Notes: a model not told the origin generated them from the sequence alone. Positions 1-8,598 are shown, counted from the first letter of the stretch. The stretch: 20,345 nucleotides of DNA from Syntrophus sp034006265 (GCA_034006265.1 JAVETB010000049.1:1-20345), one strand, 5' to 3'. Program-made: numbers and translations.

Positions 1-284
1 GGCTGGTCGCCGGCCTCGATGGGCATTTCCCCCGGAAGCTCCGCCCGGATACCGTCCACGTACAGGTCGCCGGGCTGGATCTTCCGGTCGGCCGTGACGG
101 ACACGGCGCCGGTTCGGGGCGAACCGTTGCCGACCACATCGACGAGGGCCTGGGTGAGCTGTTCCCGGCAGATGGCCACCAGTTCGTTCCAATCGGAGTC
201 GGTGATCATCCGCCCCTGCTGCTGATGAATGCCCGTGTAGCGTTTGTCCGGCTGGAAACTGTCGCGTGAAATTTGCGTTTTCAT
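1..284 (-). CDS. DUF6519-type eCIS-associated protein, N-terminal part (cut by left edge)
   Basis: Seen: an open minus-strand frame begins with ATG at 284 and stays open to position 1, giving 94 codons of an N-terminus. An AGGAG at 291-295 lies 6 nt before the ATG. The protein begins MKTQISRDSF and carries QQQGRMITDSDWNEL at about residues 22-36, then a region ending in GDLYVDGIRAELPGE. Known: this opening is typical of large DUF6519-type proteins encoded in phage-tail-like and eCIS clusters; their biochemical role is not established, and a surface or appendage structure is often assumed. It follows the tail protein I-like gene by 23 nt, so it belongs to the same operon. The full length, any fibre-like C-terminus and the stop codon lie outside the window. 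The family call is moderately sure; function is unknown. Confidence 0.75.
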   Translation of the reverse strand, partial: MKTQISRDSFQPDKRYTGIHQQQGRMITDSDWNELVAICREQLTQALVDVVGNGSPRTGAVSVTADRKIQPGDLYVDGIRAELPGEMPIEAGDQ

Positions 285-307
285 GGGTTACTCCTGAAGT
301 ATGGAAA

Positions 308-1816
308 TCAATTCGTGCCGCATGGCGGAAACGGGAGCCGGTGCAATCGGAGATCCGGTACGATGACCGCCTCCATCCCCACCGGAAGGAACTCCTTCAG
401 TTTGTCCAGTACCGCAGCCAGAAGGAGGCTGTAACGACAACCGTGGTGGACTCCCATTTCGCCGCCGTCCTCGGCCCCGAAACGGACCGCCTCCGGGGTG
501 GCGGGATGGAGAACGGCGCATCCCGGCTCTCCGAACCGGGCGGTTCGGCGGACGATCTCCCCTCCCTCGTCGAACTCGAAGGCATGGAAAACCGGCCTCT
601 CGGTGGCGTTGCGGTGGGTCAGGAGCGTTGTCAAGACTCCCGGCGGAATCCGGGAGAAACGGATGCAGTGGGGATATTTCACTAATCCTGGATTCAGCTC
701 CAGTTCCCCGGCGAAGAGGCAATCGCTGGCCTGGAGCCTGCCGGTTTTGCAGTTGCCCAGCACGGTGCAGTATTCGAGGCGGGCCAGGCCCTGCACATCC
801 ATCTTTTCAAAGAGGCACTCCTGCGCATCCACCACCGGCTCGTCCATGGCCGTGGCCGGGACGTCGACTTCAAGGGTCCGGATCGCGCACCGCCTGAGCC
901 TCACCGTCCCGGCTTTCACCGCCAGGGTCCCGTCGATGATGAGGTCTTCCAACAGATGCTCCTTTTTTTCGTCAAGGGTCCTATCTCCCTTATGGACGGG
1001 AAAGAGGCCGGGCGAAAAGAACCCCAGGGGGGGCGGCGCATGGAGGATCACCCGCTTGGGATGGCTGTGCCCCTGCCGCCAGTCGGGAGTACGGAAATCG
1101 ACGGTGCGGCGGGATACGTCGTCGAAACTCCCCGGGAAACAGGGCGCACCGTGGGGATTTAGCTGGCGCCACCAGACAGGCGCTCCGGCAAAGGTGGTCA
1201 GCTTCGCGGCGGGGTTTGAGGGAAATTCACCGGCGGCCGCGGCCACTTCCATGGCCCGGGCAGGATAACGTAAATCCGGCGTGGCCGTGGGGAGGTCGGG
1301 ATGCCGGGCTGCCCAGAGGGGATGTCGCTGAAAATCGTCGAAAGCAGGTTCTTCCCCCAGCGCCCCGGCCGGAAGCCGCGGCATCCCGATGCGGGGAGTG
1401 GCGGAGGTCCGCCGCCACCCCTCCCGGACCTCCGCCTCCATCTGCCCCACAGCCTCGGCGATCTGCTCGATGACCGTAAGGGTCCCCTTCCGCTGCCGCC
1501 ACGCCACGGCATTGGCCACCTCGTCGCGTCGTCCCTTTTCGTCCGGTGAGACGAGGCGCACGTCCAACAGCCGGGCAAAGTAGGGGATAAGCCAGGGCTG
1601 ACAGGCGGGCCCCGCCGGCGGGTTGTCGGGGAAAGAGTCGGCCAGCCGCTGGTCCAGGGTGGCTCGGATCCGGTCAAGGAGTTCACCGCAGGCGTCGAGA
1701 AATCGCGCCAGATCCTCCTGTCCCCCGGTCTCTTCGCTGTCGCGGGTCCGGTAGACTTCGGGGAGGATCCGGTAGAGTTCCCTGCCGATGGCGGTTGTCA
1801 GTTTGTCCGTGGCCAT
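308..1816 (-). CDS. Tail protein I-like baseplate wedge protein (P2 gpI / Pvc12-like position)
   Basis: A 502-aa protein. Residues 1-135 look like the P2 gpI-type tail protein: ELYRILPEVYRTRD near residue 13, the region ending WLIPYFARLLD at 75-85, and AVAWRQRKGTLTVIEQIAE at 103-121. Residues about 300-370 read as short strand repeats with a regularly placed cysteine (RRCAIRTL, QECLFEKM, EYCTVLGN, SDCLFAGE), suggesting a small parallel beta-helix. The family's role is to join the J-type wedge proteins to peripheral baseplate parts or fibres. ATG at 1816 has AGGAG at 1822-1826 with 5 nt spacing. It is the only gene in the operon preceded by a sizeable gap (128 nt). At 502 aa it is much longer than P2 gpI, because of the C-terminal extension. 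Confident as a baseplate protein, less so on the exact counterpart. Confidence 0.8.
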   Translation of the reverse strand: MATDKLTTAIGRELYRILPEVYRTRDSEETGGQEDLARFLDACGELLDRIRATLDQRLADSFPDNPPAGPACQPWLIPYFARLLDVRLVSPDEKGRRDEVANAVAWRQRKGTLTVIEQIAEAVGQMEAEVREGWRRTSATPRIGMPRLPAGALGEEPAFDDFQRHPLWAARHPDLPTATPDLRYPARAMEVAAAAGEFPSNPAAKLTTFAGAPVWWRQLNPHGAPCFPGSFDDVSRRTVDFRTPDWRQGHSHPKRVILHAPPPLGFFSPGLFPVHKGDRTLDEKKEHLLEDLIIDGTLAVKAGTVRLRRCAIRTLEVDVPATAMDEPVVDAQECLFEKMDVQGLARLEYCTVLGNCKTGRLQASDCLFAGELELNPGLVKYPHCIRFSRIPPGVLTTLLTHRNATERPVFHAFEFDEGGEIVRRTARFGEPGCAVLHPATPEAVRFGAEDGGEMGVHHGCRYSLLLAAVLDKLKEFLPVGMEAVIVPDLRLHRLPFPPCGTN

Positions 1817-1887
1817 ATCGTCTCCTGTTCTTTCAACTCGCTCAAAACCTCCCGCCGGGCCGAACGCGGCGGAAACGCCTCATTCAA
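1798..1887 (-). CDS. Possible 29-aa leader ORF (TTG start) in the 128-nt gap
   Basis: Between the 945-aa baseplate gene and the protein I-like gene there is a short frame starting TTG at 1887, preceded by TGAGGA at 1893-1898 with 5 nt spacing. It encodes about 29 residues (NEAFPPRSARREVLSELKEQ in the middle) and ends at TGA 1798-1800, overlapping the next gene's start by 19 nt. The same frame is open back to the TAA stop of the upstream 945-aa protein, so it could equally be a remnant C-terminal extension of that protein. The overlap would allow translational coupling to the protein I-like gene. No family is recognised. It may be fortuitous; the ribosome-binding site and amphipathic-looking sequence are the only support. 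Confidence 0.25.
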   Translation of the reverse strand: MNEAFPPRSARREVLSELKEQETIWPRTN

Positions 1888-1892
1888 GACGG

Positions 1893-1898
1893 TCCTCA
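1893..1898 (-). promoter_or_regulatory. Ribosome-binding site for the possible TTG mini-ORF
   Basis: On the minus strand this reads TGAGGA, 5 nt before the TTG at 1887. It is the main reason for considering translation inside the 128-nt gap. Confidence 0.25.
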
Positions 1899-1944
1899 GG
1901 TTGCGAAATTTCGCTTTCCGCGCGTTCCCGGTCCCGTCCGCCCT

Positions 1945-4782
1945 TTATGGGGAGGGGGCGGCTGCAGACCCGTTTTCAACCGTGACCACCAGTCTGTCCA
2001 GCGTAAGGACCTCCCGGTTGCCGGAAGCCACCCGTCTCAGCGCCCGGTCGTTATTGATGATCGCAACGGAGTGTTCCACCCCCGTCACCCCTTCCGCCAC
2101 CTGGTAAACCTCGCTCAGGAAGAGATCCTGTCCCAGTTTCCGTTTTCGGAGGGAGAAGGCGTCCTGGAGGGCGCTTTTCACGGCGGCAGCCACCGTATCG
2201 GGATTGTAGGCGACGGCATCAACGGTCAGGAGCAGCTCCAGATCAAAGGTGCGGGATTCGAAGGGCAGCACCGTCACCTCCACCTCCGGCACGGCGTGGG
2301 CCGTAAGGAAGCCGGTAAGGGTCTCGGCGAGGGTTCCCAGATCCCCGCCCCCGGCGGGGACCACGACCACCTCCACCTTGTCGCTTCGACCGAGACCCGT
2401 GGGACGACAGAAGGCCCGGGCCTGCCAGACGCTGCTCTGGGCCATGGCCAGCCAGGCGAAATCGTCGAGAGAAACGGCCCGTTCCAGGGTAAGAAGCGTT
2501 GCCGGGGCATTTTCCCGGAGGGACTCCACACCTTCCCGGTCGTTGCCGCCGGTGGCGGGAAGGGGCTGGCGCACCTTTTCCACCAGGCGGTGGGGTTTGG
2601 CTGGTTTAAAGGGGCTTCCGGCGGGGAGGTTCCCCCCCAGTCCCGTCCCGGAGCGGAAGCTGAGGCGCACATTGTTTGTGCCGGTGGGCAGGCGGCGGCC
2701 CCGCACTCCATCTCCGAAAGCGATCAGGAGATGCCCCGCTTCCGTCATGCGGACCGTGTAATGGTGATCACTGGGTCCTGAGGAGGCAAAGTTCCCAACC
2801 TGCTCCCAGACCCGCCCGGCCACGGAAAGGCTGATGGCGGCCCTCACCCCGGCAGGCTGCGTTGAATCGGCCACGAAGGATACCCCTGGCTCGGCGAGGA
2901 CGAAGGATTGGCTCGATCGAGTGGCGTCGCCGCTGCCCAGGACCTTTTCCCCCTTGCTCTCGCCGTGGCCTGACTGGACCACGTTGCCGGATATGAGCGT
3001 GTTGCCCCGGGAAAAACCTTCAGTCAGGCCCTCGGCCAGAACCAGGGTTTTCCCCTCCACCTTCGTCACCTTCGTAAAGAAAGCGGCTGCAGGGCTGCCG
3101 GTTCGCTCCACCATGACGACACGCCCTTTCTCCAGGGCCATTGGTCTCTCTGAAAGGGGGATGCGGATTCCTGAAAGGGTCTGAGTGTTCTCCTGCCAGG
3201 AAACGAGGCGGATCTCGTCCTTGAAGTGGGCGTAAACCCTCGTCTCTGCGAGGAAGAAATCCCCGCCTCCCCGGTCTTTCCATTTTCCCTCCGCTGTGAG
3301 TGTCGCCTCCTCCCGTTCCAGGTCGACACTCACCGAGGCGAGCCTCGCCCAGGCGGTCTGGCGCCCCATAACGACCACTGCCAGGTCGCCGGCCGTGGTC
3401 GTTTTCGGCTTGCCGGTCATGATGGCCTCCGGGAGATGGCCGTCCTTTTTCTCCAGGTAGGTGTCGGTTCTCCATGGTCCAGCCCCGGCCGGAGGCGCCA
3501 GGAGGGTCTGCGGGTTGTTCAGGGGGAAGGGATGGTCGCTCTTGTTCCACGAAAGGGTCAGGATGGTGTATCCCCCGCGGGGGTCCTCCGTGTCAACCGG
3601 ATGGTAGCGGGCCGCCGTTACCGAATAGAAGGGGAGATGCTTGTGCTTCTTCTTGTTGATGACGGCGACGGTCTCCTGGGCAACCCGCCGGTCGGCGAGC
3701 CGCGACCAGTCCCCGGCCACCCGGAGGGCGTAGATGACGGCATCGGGGCTGTCCACGGGGCGCTCCTCCTGGGCAACCACCGATAGGGTGACCGGATAGC
3801 CGACTCTTGCCGTGTCGAGCCGCAGGGGACCCACATCGGTGTCCAGGACGAGCCGCTTCCCCCGCACGGAGAAAACCCGGCGGTAGAGCTCTTCGGCCCC
3901 GTCGCCGATGTAGATGACCATCCCGGGGAGAAGCCCCTCCGGTTCGCCGGTAAGGCGCAGAACCCGCTCCAGCTCGGCCCCTCTGGCGGCGGGGCCGATG
4001 GGGGAAAGCCCCTCGGCGGGCTTGGCGTGGATGCGGGTGTACCCCTTCCGGAGCCGGTGTGAGAGCCGGGGAACGACCCGCACCTCGGTATTTCCTGCGA
4101 CAAGCCGCGTCCCCACGATGAGATAGGCCCGGAGGATACCGCCTCCCGTATCCTCGAGGATCAGGGGCTCGCCTGTCTTGAGGTCCTTCACTTCCCCTTC
4201 CAGCAGGAGGAGTTCGCCATCCAGCCGCTCCTGGTTCCGGTTATATTCAGCGGGACGGAGGCCGTTGAGAAGCGGGTCCGCCTTCAGTTCCTCCAGGGTC
4301 TCGAAGACCACCGGGGCGCTGCCGTCGGCAGGGATATGCTTCGCGGCGAAGCCCGCCGGCAGGGTTCCCGCCTCCTTGGCGTCGATGACGAGCCGGGTGG
4401 AGGCTGAGGCCGGCGGGGCAGGGTGGTAGTCGATCATCTCTACCAGCCGCCGCACCGAATCCCACTGGGTAGCGGTTCCCAAAAACCCCTCGTTGGCGTA
4501 TACGTCCAGATGTTCGGTCAGGACATGAGAGGCGCGGGCCAGGACCCGGGCAATCTCCCAGGCCCAGTCTCGGCGCGGGGCATGATACTGTTCCAGCATC
4601 CGCTCCTGGCGCTCGCCTTCCGTTTCCGTGGAAGGAAGGGCTTTAACCTCCTGCCAGCCGGGAAAGCGGCTTGCAAGCTCAGCCCGAAGCAGCTCCAGGA
4701 AGGTCACGGCATTTCCGTCCACATACCTGAAGCGGCTCAGGCCGGCGCGGTTCCAGCGGGTGAGGTCGGTTCCGGTGCTCAT
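1945..4782 (-). CDS. Large baseplate J-like protein (putative baseplate assembly protein, Pvc11/gp6-like)
   Basis: A 945-aa protein. The C-terminal third carries the baseplate J signature: a segment reading RSGTGLGGNLPAG around residues 700-715, then TGGNDREGVESLRENAPA about 30 residues later, then a LERAVSLDDFAWLA segment and a final domain with KLGQDLFLSEVYQVAEGVTGV. The N-terminal part (HLDVYANEGFLGTATQWDSVRRL) is the helical segment seen in large eCIS/J-type baseplate proteins, and the middle is a long beta-rich insert. Known: J/gp6-type proteins form the wedge iris ring that holds the baseplate together and triggers sheath contraction. It starts at ATG 4782, overlapping the previous stop by 4 nt (ATGA), which indicates translational coupling. 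It is much larger than P2 gpJ, as expected for eCIS members. Confidence 0.88.
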   Translation of the reverse strand: MSTGTDLTRWNRAGLSRFRYVDGNAVTFLELLRAELASRFPGWQEVKALPSTETEGERQERMLEQYHAPRRDWAWEIARVLARASHVLTEHLDVYANEGFLGTATQWDSVRRLVEMIDYHPAPPASASTRLVIDAKEAGTLPAGFAAKHIPADGSAPVVFETLEELKADPLLNGLRPAEYNRNQERLDGELLLLEGEVKDLKTGEPLILEDTGGGILRAYLIVGTRLVAGNTEVRVVPRLSHRLRKGYTRIHAKPAEGLSPIGPAARGAELERVLRLTGEPEGLLPGMVIYIGDGAEELYRRVFSVRGKRLVLDTDVGPLRLDTARVGYPVTLSVVAQEERPVDSPDAVIYALRVAGDWSRLADRRVAQETVAVINKKKHKHLPFYSVTAARYHPVDTEDPRGGYTILTLSWNKSDHPFPLNNPQTLLAPPAGAGPWRTDTYLEKKDGHLPEAIMTGKPKTTTAGDLAVVVMGRQTAWARLASVSVDLEREEATLTAEGKWKDRGGGDFFLAETRVYAHFKDEIRLVSWQENTQTLSGIRIPLSERPMALEKGRVVMVERTGSPAAAFFTKVTKVEGKTLVLAEGLTEGFSRGNTLISGNVVQSGHGESKGEKVLGSGDATRSSQSFVLAEPGVSFVADSTQPAGVRAAISLSVAGRVWEQVGNFASSGPSDHHYTVRMTEAGHLLIAFGDGVRGRRLPTGTNNVRLSFRSGTGLGGNLPAGSPFKPAKPHRLVEKVRQPLPATGGNDREGVESLRENAPATLLTLERAVSLDDFAWLAMAQSSVWQARAFCRPTGLGRSDKVEVVVVPAGGGDLGTLAETLTGFLTAHAVPEVEVTVLPFESRTFDLELLLTVDAVAYNPDTVAAAVKSALQDAFSLRKRKLGQDLFLSEVYQVAEGVTGVEHSVAIINNDRALRRVASGNREVLTLDRLVVTVENGSAAAPSP

Positions 4783-5954
4783 CCTCGACGCCCTCCGTTC
4801 AGTGTAAGGTTGATGTAACCCCGTTCGGGACGGCCCGGATCGTTGACGCAGACGGCGATTTCTAGCCCTTCGAGGGGAATGCGTCCCGTGTCGGTCTGGT
4901 CCGGGTACGAGTCACCGAGACGTTTGAAGCGGTTGAGACAGACGTTTTCCACCCCGTCCAGGGACATGAGGGTCTGGAAGACGTCGCTGGCGAAGAGGTC
5001 TTGCCCGAAGCCGAGGCGGCCAGGTTCGAAGAAGCCCCCCGGCCCGGTGCCGAGGGCCTGGCGGACGGCATTGCGAACTTCGTACTGAAAGTAGTTTTCT
5101 CGCACCCGGATGGAGATGAACATCTTGATCGCCACCGGCACCGCATCCTCCAGCACCACCTCCTGGCCTGCCATGCGCCATGCCTCCAGATAGGGATGGA
5201 GGAGAGTCCGGATGGTGGGGGAATCACTTCCCCAGGCCGGCTCCCAAATCCGGTGCTCCTGGTGAAACGCTTCGATCCGCTCCCGCAGGTCGTCTGGATA
5301 GGAAAGCCCCTCTTCGTCGAGGAGATGGTCGTTCCAGAGGACCGTGGCGATGCGGACCGTGGGCCATGATCCGGTCCAGGCGCTCCAGGCGCTGGCCCGC
5401 AGGACGAGGGGGTGGTCGGCAAGCCGGTCGGCATAGTCGGCCACGGTCACCATCCGCCGCTGGGTGTGGATAGAACGAGGCCCTTCGAGGCGGGCCGGAT
5501 CCATGAGATGCGAATTTCGGCGCCAGAGCTCATCGAGTTTCTCGCAGCGCGTCTTGCCGCCCGGCGTCGCGGGGGGATCGTCCTCCAGGCCGGCGGCCGT
5601 GGCCGCATCGTAGCCGATGAGAGAGAGGAGCCGCCGCACCGATTCGGGACGCCTCGCCGTCTCCAGATACGCCTCCGTCGCCACCCGATCGGCCATGTCC
5701 GATAGCTGGTCGAGGACCGCAGCCAGAATCTCCACGAGGGCCACTTCCAGGTCTCCCGCTGTCCAGCGCGTTCGCTCCGGGAAGCGTCCCGCCAGTTCTT
5801 CGAGCATGAGGCGGCGAAAGCTGTCGTAGTCCCGCGCGAGCCAGTCAAAGTCGTCCCCCGGGCCGGGAAGGGGCTGGGGAAACTCTACCCGCCGCTCAGC
5901 GCAGTCGGGGCAGTATCCTTCAAAGGTCAGTATGCTCTTCGGATTATCGGCCAT
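4779..5954 (-). CDS. Smaller baseplate J-like wedge protein
   Basis: About 391 aa from the ATG at 5954. The N-terminus has a single CxxC (YCPDCAERR), then DFDWLARDYDSFRRLMLEEL, a helical segment with LDQLSDMADRVATEAYLETA and RRPESVRRLLSLIGYDA. Later come VTVADYADRLADHPLVLRAS, matching the position of the J-family 'ede..a' segment, and GFGQDLFASDVFQTLMSLDG, parallel to the end of the 945-aa neighbour. It therefore looks like a shorter J-like paralogue lacking the beta-rich insert, probably pairing with that neighbour in the wedge as gp6/gp7-type subunits do (inference). An upstream ATG at 5987 is in frame but would overlap the gp25-like gene by 29 nt, so 5954 is preferred; no strong Shine-Dalgarno sequence is visible for either. 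Confidence 0.8.
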   Translation of the reverse strand: MADNPKSILTFEGYCPDCAERRVEFPQPLPGPGDDFDWLARDYDSFRRLMLEELAGRFPERTRWTAGDLEVALVEILAAVLDQLSDMADRVATEAYLETARRPESVRRLLSLIGYDAATAAGLEDDPPATPGGKTRCEKLDELWRRNSHLMDPARLEGPRSIHTQRRMVTVADYADRLADHPLVLRASAWSAWTGSWPTVRIATVLWNDHLLDEEGLSYPDDLRERIEAFHQEHRIWEPAWGSDSPTIRTLLHPYLEAWRMAGQEVVLEDAVPVAIKMFISIRVRENYFQYEVRNAVRQALGTGPGGFFEPGRLGFGQDLFASDVFQTLMSLDGVENVCLNRFKRLGDSYPDQTDTGRIPLEGLEIAVCVNDPGRPERGYINLTLNGGRRG

Positions 5955-5958
5955 GGCT

Positions 5959-6333
5959 TCACACCAGAAATTCGTGCCGCTCCCCATGGCCGATGGCGGC
6001 CAGGGTGTAGGACACGGTAATCAGGAGTTTCTCCCCTTCCCCCCTCACCACCACCTCCAGGCTCTTGGGGTCGACCTCTCCCCGAAGGGCTTCGGCCAAG
6101 GACGAGGAGATCCGTTTGCGGGTGATCTCCCAGAGGACCGAGGCGTTGGGCTCGAAAACCAGCTGTTTGAGCCCGGCCCCGAATTCCGGGCGGAAAATCC
6201 GCTCGTTCGGGTTGGTGAAAAGAACCTGCTCGATCTGCTGCCGCACATGGGACCGGCGGTCTGCCACGACAGCCCCGTGGTCTCCGATGCGGAGCGGAAA
6301 GGACATATAGGGAGGATCGGCCATTCGGTTCAT
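5959..6333 (-). CDS. gp25-like baseplate wedge protein
   Basis: A 124-aa protein of the gp25/lysozyme-like baseplate family (T4 gp25, TssE, Pvc9). The diagnostic stretch NERIFRPEFGAGLKQLVFEP lies at about residues 43-62, near the EPR-type motif region of gp25 proteins; the rest has the expected helix followed by a beta C-terminus (VVVRGEGEKLLITVSYTL). The role is a wedge subunit anchoring the first sheath ring to the baseplate. ATG at 6333 has AGGAG at 6342-6346 spaced 8 nt, and this sequence overlaps the stop codon of the spike gene. A second in-frame ATG at 6324 is too far from that site. The length is usual for the family. Confidence 0.93.
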   Translation of the reverse strand: MNRMADPPYMSFPLRIGDHGAVVADRRSHVRQQIEQVLFTNPNERIFRPEFGAGLKQLVFEPNASVLWEITRKRISSSLAEALRGEVDPKSLEVVVRGEGEKLLITVSYTLAAIGHGERHEFLV

Positions 6334-6344
6334 TCTGGATGCTC

Positions 6345-7157
6345 CTAACTTGTTTTTACCTTCATGGACAGCGTACTCATTTCCCCCTGGGGAATCGGCG
6401 GACCCGTGGGACCCATGGCGCTCGGATGGACATGAGTGGCGAAAAGGGTGAGGAAGCTCTGTCCCTTGATGATCGGCTCTCCCCCCTGTCCCGCCAGCAT
6501 CACCACCTGCCCATCAACGACCACCTGCTGACCCTTGACGGTAATTCCCGAAGCGGCCATCTCCACCTTGTTGCCGTTGGCATCTTCGATAGCGACGCCG
6601 CTGGATGACAGGGTGATGGTGTTGCCGTTGGCTTCCTCCACGATCACCTGGCCGGCGTCGGCGTCAAGGGTCAGGGTGTTCCCCTTGGCATCGGTTACAA
6701 TAACCGTCCCTTTTTCATCCACGGTCATCTCGGTCCCGGCCGGGTGGGCAAGGCGGAACTTCTCCTTCCCCGATTCATCATCGAACTGGAGGACATGTCC
6801 CGACGGGGTCTTCAGCAACCGGGTCGTCGGGGGTGACTTGTCCGCCTCCGCCGGCGGGTCGCCCCCCGCCTGCCAGAAGGTGCCGGTCCAGATGGGCAGG
6901 TCCACGTTCCCCGCCTCGAACTCCACCCAGACCTGGGCATCCACCTCGGGAACCACGAAGAGACCCTGGTCGGCAAGACCGCCGAAGGGAAGGCTCGGAA
7001 GCGCCCAGCCGGTCGGGGTCTCGCCGAGAACCGATGGCACCAGAAGGCGAATCCGCCCCCTTTTCTCCGGGTCGTCGTTATCCGTCACAAACCCCCGGTA
7101 CTTGCCGTAGTAGCGGTTTCGGTACTGCCGAGCCAGCTCAAGAAGCAGGTCTTCCAT
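6345..7157 (-). CDS. Spike protein, gpV/gp5-like (OB fold plus beta-helix)
   Basis: A 270-aa protein. Residues 18-100 match the gp5/VgrG OB-fold domain: YRGFVTDNDDPEKRGRIRLL, then GLFVVPEVDAQVWVEFEAGN and PIWTGTFW. Residues about 115-215 contain short Gly-Asn-spaced strand repeats (DAKGNTLTL, EANGNTITL, DANGNKVEM), typical of a triple-stranded beta-helix needle. The C-terminus has HVHPSAMGPTGPPIP, common at the end of gpV-type proteins. The trimer should form the membrane-piercing spike at the particle tip. Its ATG directly abuts the TAG of the hub gene upstream. In PVC/Afp, hub and spike are fused as one Pvc8/Afp8 protein; here they are two genes, as in P2-like phages. There is no separate PAAR gene next to it. 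Confidence 0.92.
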   Translation of the reverse strand: MEDLLLELARQYRNRYYGKYRGFVTDNDDPEKRGRIRLLVPSVLGETPTGWALPSLPFGGLADQGLFVVPEVDAQVWVEFEAGNVDLPIWTGTFWQAGGDPPAEADKSPPTTRLLKTPSGHVLQFDDESGKEKFRLAHPAGTEMTVDEKGTVIVTDAKGNTLTLDADAGQVIVEEANGNTITLSSSGVAIEDANGNKVEMAASGITVKGQQVVVDGQVVMLAGQGGEPIIKGQSFLTLFATHVHPSAMGPTGPPIPQGEMSTLSMKVKTS

Positions 7158-8303
7158 CTATCCCCCCAGAACGCCGTCCAGAAGACCACCGGCGCCGCTG
7201 CCCAGGTTGTCGCCATAGGCATTGCGCAGCAGGTTGAAGCTCTGACGGTAGCCTTCGGTGCTGAAACGGTGCCTGACGGTATCCACGAACCAGATGCCGC
7301 CGTACCGATCCCCCACACCGTCCACCCCAACGGGCTCTCCCACCCGCAACACATGGCCGTAGAGAGAACCGTCCAGTTCCCCCTCCCCCTTCACCCGGAG
7401 GGAGAGATCGTTGGCCCGCCGCTGGGCCCGGGCCCGCCATTCGTCTTCACTCATCTCCCCCTGGCGGCTCATGCGCCAGGCGAAGTCCGGGAGGCCGCTG
7501 CCGGCCCCCGCGGCCGCCTCGTTCCCAAGAAGCGGCAGATCCGGTTCCACCGTCTCGGAAACGGTTCCGCTCCCGGCGGTCTCGGCCCGGTCGAAGGAAA
7601 CGCGGTCGGCCTGGTGCCCGTCGTCGCGGACCGAAAAGCGGTAGGCGCTGGTATCCTTGCCGGCGTACACCATGATGGTCGCCTGGGGTTCCGCGTCGAG
7701 GCGCATGGGGCCGAAATAGGCCATCCCCTCCCGGAAGATGAGGTCATAGCCGTTGGCCTCGGCCCGCCTCCGGAGAAACTCGATGTCCGTCCCGTCCTGG
7801 TTGATGACGAGGCCCGTCTGGCCGCTTTCGCTGGCCGGGTCCGGAGAGAGACCGTACTTTCCGAGGATCGTGGGAACGATCACCTGGTCGGTCGTGGGGG
7901 CGTCGCCTCCCCAGACCATCCGAACATGCTCCCGGTCCAGGGCCAGGGAGTCGTCCCTGCATTCCACCGTCACCCGCACACTTCCGGCGTCTTCCGGATA
8001 GTCGGCCCGAACCTCCCGGATGTACCCCCGCATGATTTCCTCGGTATCGCTGCCGAAGGCCGCTTCGAGAATGATGGGCTCCCAGGGGGCAAGACGCCCG
8101 TCGTCCTGGACGAGCCACTTCCCCTGTTCGTCGCGGCGGCTTTCGAAGGTGATCACCGCCACCGCCGGCTCGGACCGGCTGGCATCCACCGTCACCTCCG
8201 TAAGAAAGGGATAGAGGTCGGGAATCTCAAGACCTGCGCTGCCCACTCGGATGATGCACTCGGCAGGCTCACGGCGTTTTGACGAAAAGATATCCAGGAT
8301 CAT
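7158..8303 (-). CDS. Baseplate hub protein, gpD/gp27-like (late control D family)
   Basis: A 381-aa protein resembling phage late control D / VgrG N-terminal gp27-like proteins. Visible markers include LYPFLTEVTVDASRSEPAV near residue 31, a segment ending IMRGYIREVRADYPEDAG, the DQVIVPTILGKYGLS region, and IEFLRRRAEANGYDLIFREG near residue 175, a hallmark of the gpD/VgrG hub. The last part, GEPVGVDGVGDRYGGIWFVD, is the typical end of the second beta-barrel. The trimer forms the hub connecting the hexameric tube to the spike encoded immediately downstream. The start at 8303 is 3 nt after the LysM gene. Together with the next gene it corresponds to a split Pvc8. Confidence 0.9.
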   Translation of the reverse strand: MILDIFSSKRREPAECIIRVGSAGLEIPDLYPFLTEVTVDASRSEPAVAVITFESRRDEQGKWLVQDDGRLAPWEPIILEAAFGSDTEEIMRGYIREVRADYPEDAGSVRVTVECRDDSLALDREHVRMVWGGDAPTTDQVIVPTILGKYGLSPDPASESGQTGLVINQDGTDIEFLRRRAEANGYDLIFREGMAYFGPMRLDAEPQATIMVYAGKDTSAYRFSVRDDGHQADRVSFDRAETAGSGTVSETVEPDLPLLGNEAAAGAGSGLPDFAWRMSRQGEMSEDEWRARAQRRANDLSLRVKGEGELDGSLYGHVLRVGEPVGVDGVGDRYGGIWFVDTVRHRFSTEGYRQSFNLLRNAYGDNLGSGAGGLLDGVLGG

Positions 8304-8306
8304 GGC

Positions 8307-8597
8307 CTATTCCTTCGCCTTCGGGATCAGGATCACCCGTCCTTCCATCTCCTCCAGCATCATGTCGCCGCCATAAAAGAAGTCCGGATTGGCGTCGACG
8401 ATCCGCCACCAGAGGCGATCGTCGTTGTAATAGTGGCGCGCCAGAAGGTCCAGCCGGTCGCCGGCTTTCACCACATGCTCCACAACGCCGGTGGCGGACC
8501 CGATGGTCCGGGGGCGGATCCCCGCGAAAACCGTAACCCCGTCGGGGGACGGCTTGAAGGTCTGGCTCTTCTCGTAGCGGCTCCCCTTCTGGAACAT
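8307..8597 (-). CDS. LysM-domain baseplate protein
   Basis: A 96-aa protein. Residues about 40-92 form a LysM-like domain (EHVVKAGDRLDLLARHYYND, then LWWRIVDANPDF and a final GRVILIP). In eCIS and related tails, LysM domains occur in Pvc7/Afp7-type hub-proximal proteins and in gp53-type wedge proteins, where they act in assembly and not in peptidoglycan binding (known for the families). The residues before it (VTVFAGIRPRTIG) look like a docking arm. It starts 1 nt after the stop of the CIS-tube gene and precedes the hub gene by 3 nt. The layout suggests that Pvc7 is split here into a CIS-tube part and a LysM part. Confidence 0.88.
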   Translation of the reverse strand: MFQKGSRYEKSQTFKPSPDGVTVFAGIRPRTIGSATGVVEHVVKAGDRLDLLARHYYNDDRLWWRIVDANPDFFYGGDMMLEEMEGRVILIPKAKE

Positions 8598-8598
8598 G

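Noticed and set aside
266..1268. Long plus-strand frames opposite the baseplate gene.
   Set aside because: They are antisense shadows of the 502-aa gene; products are Arg/Pro/Ser-rich with no domain.
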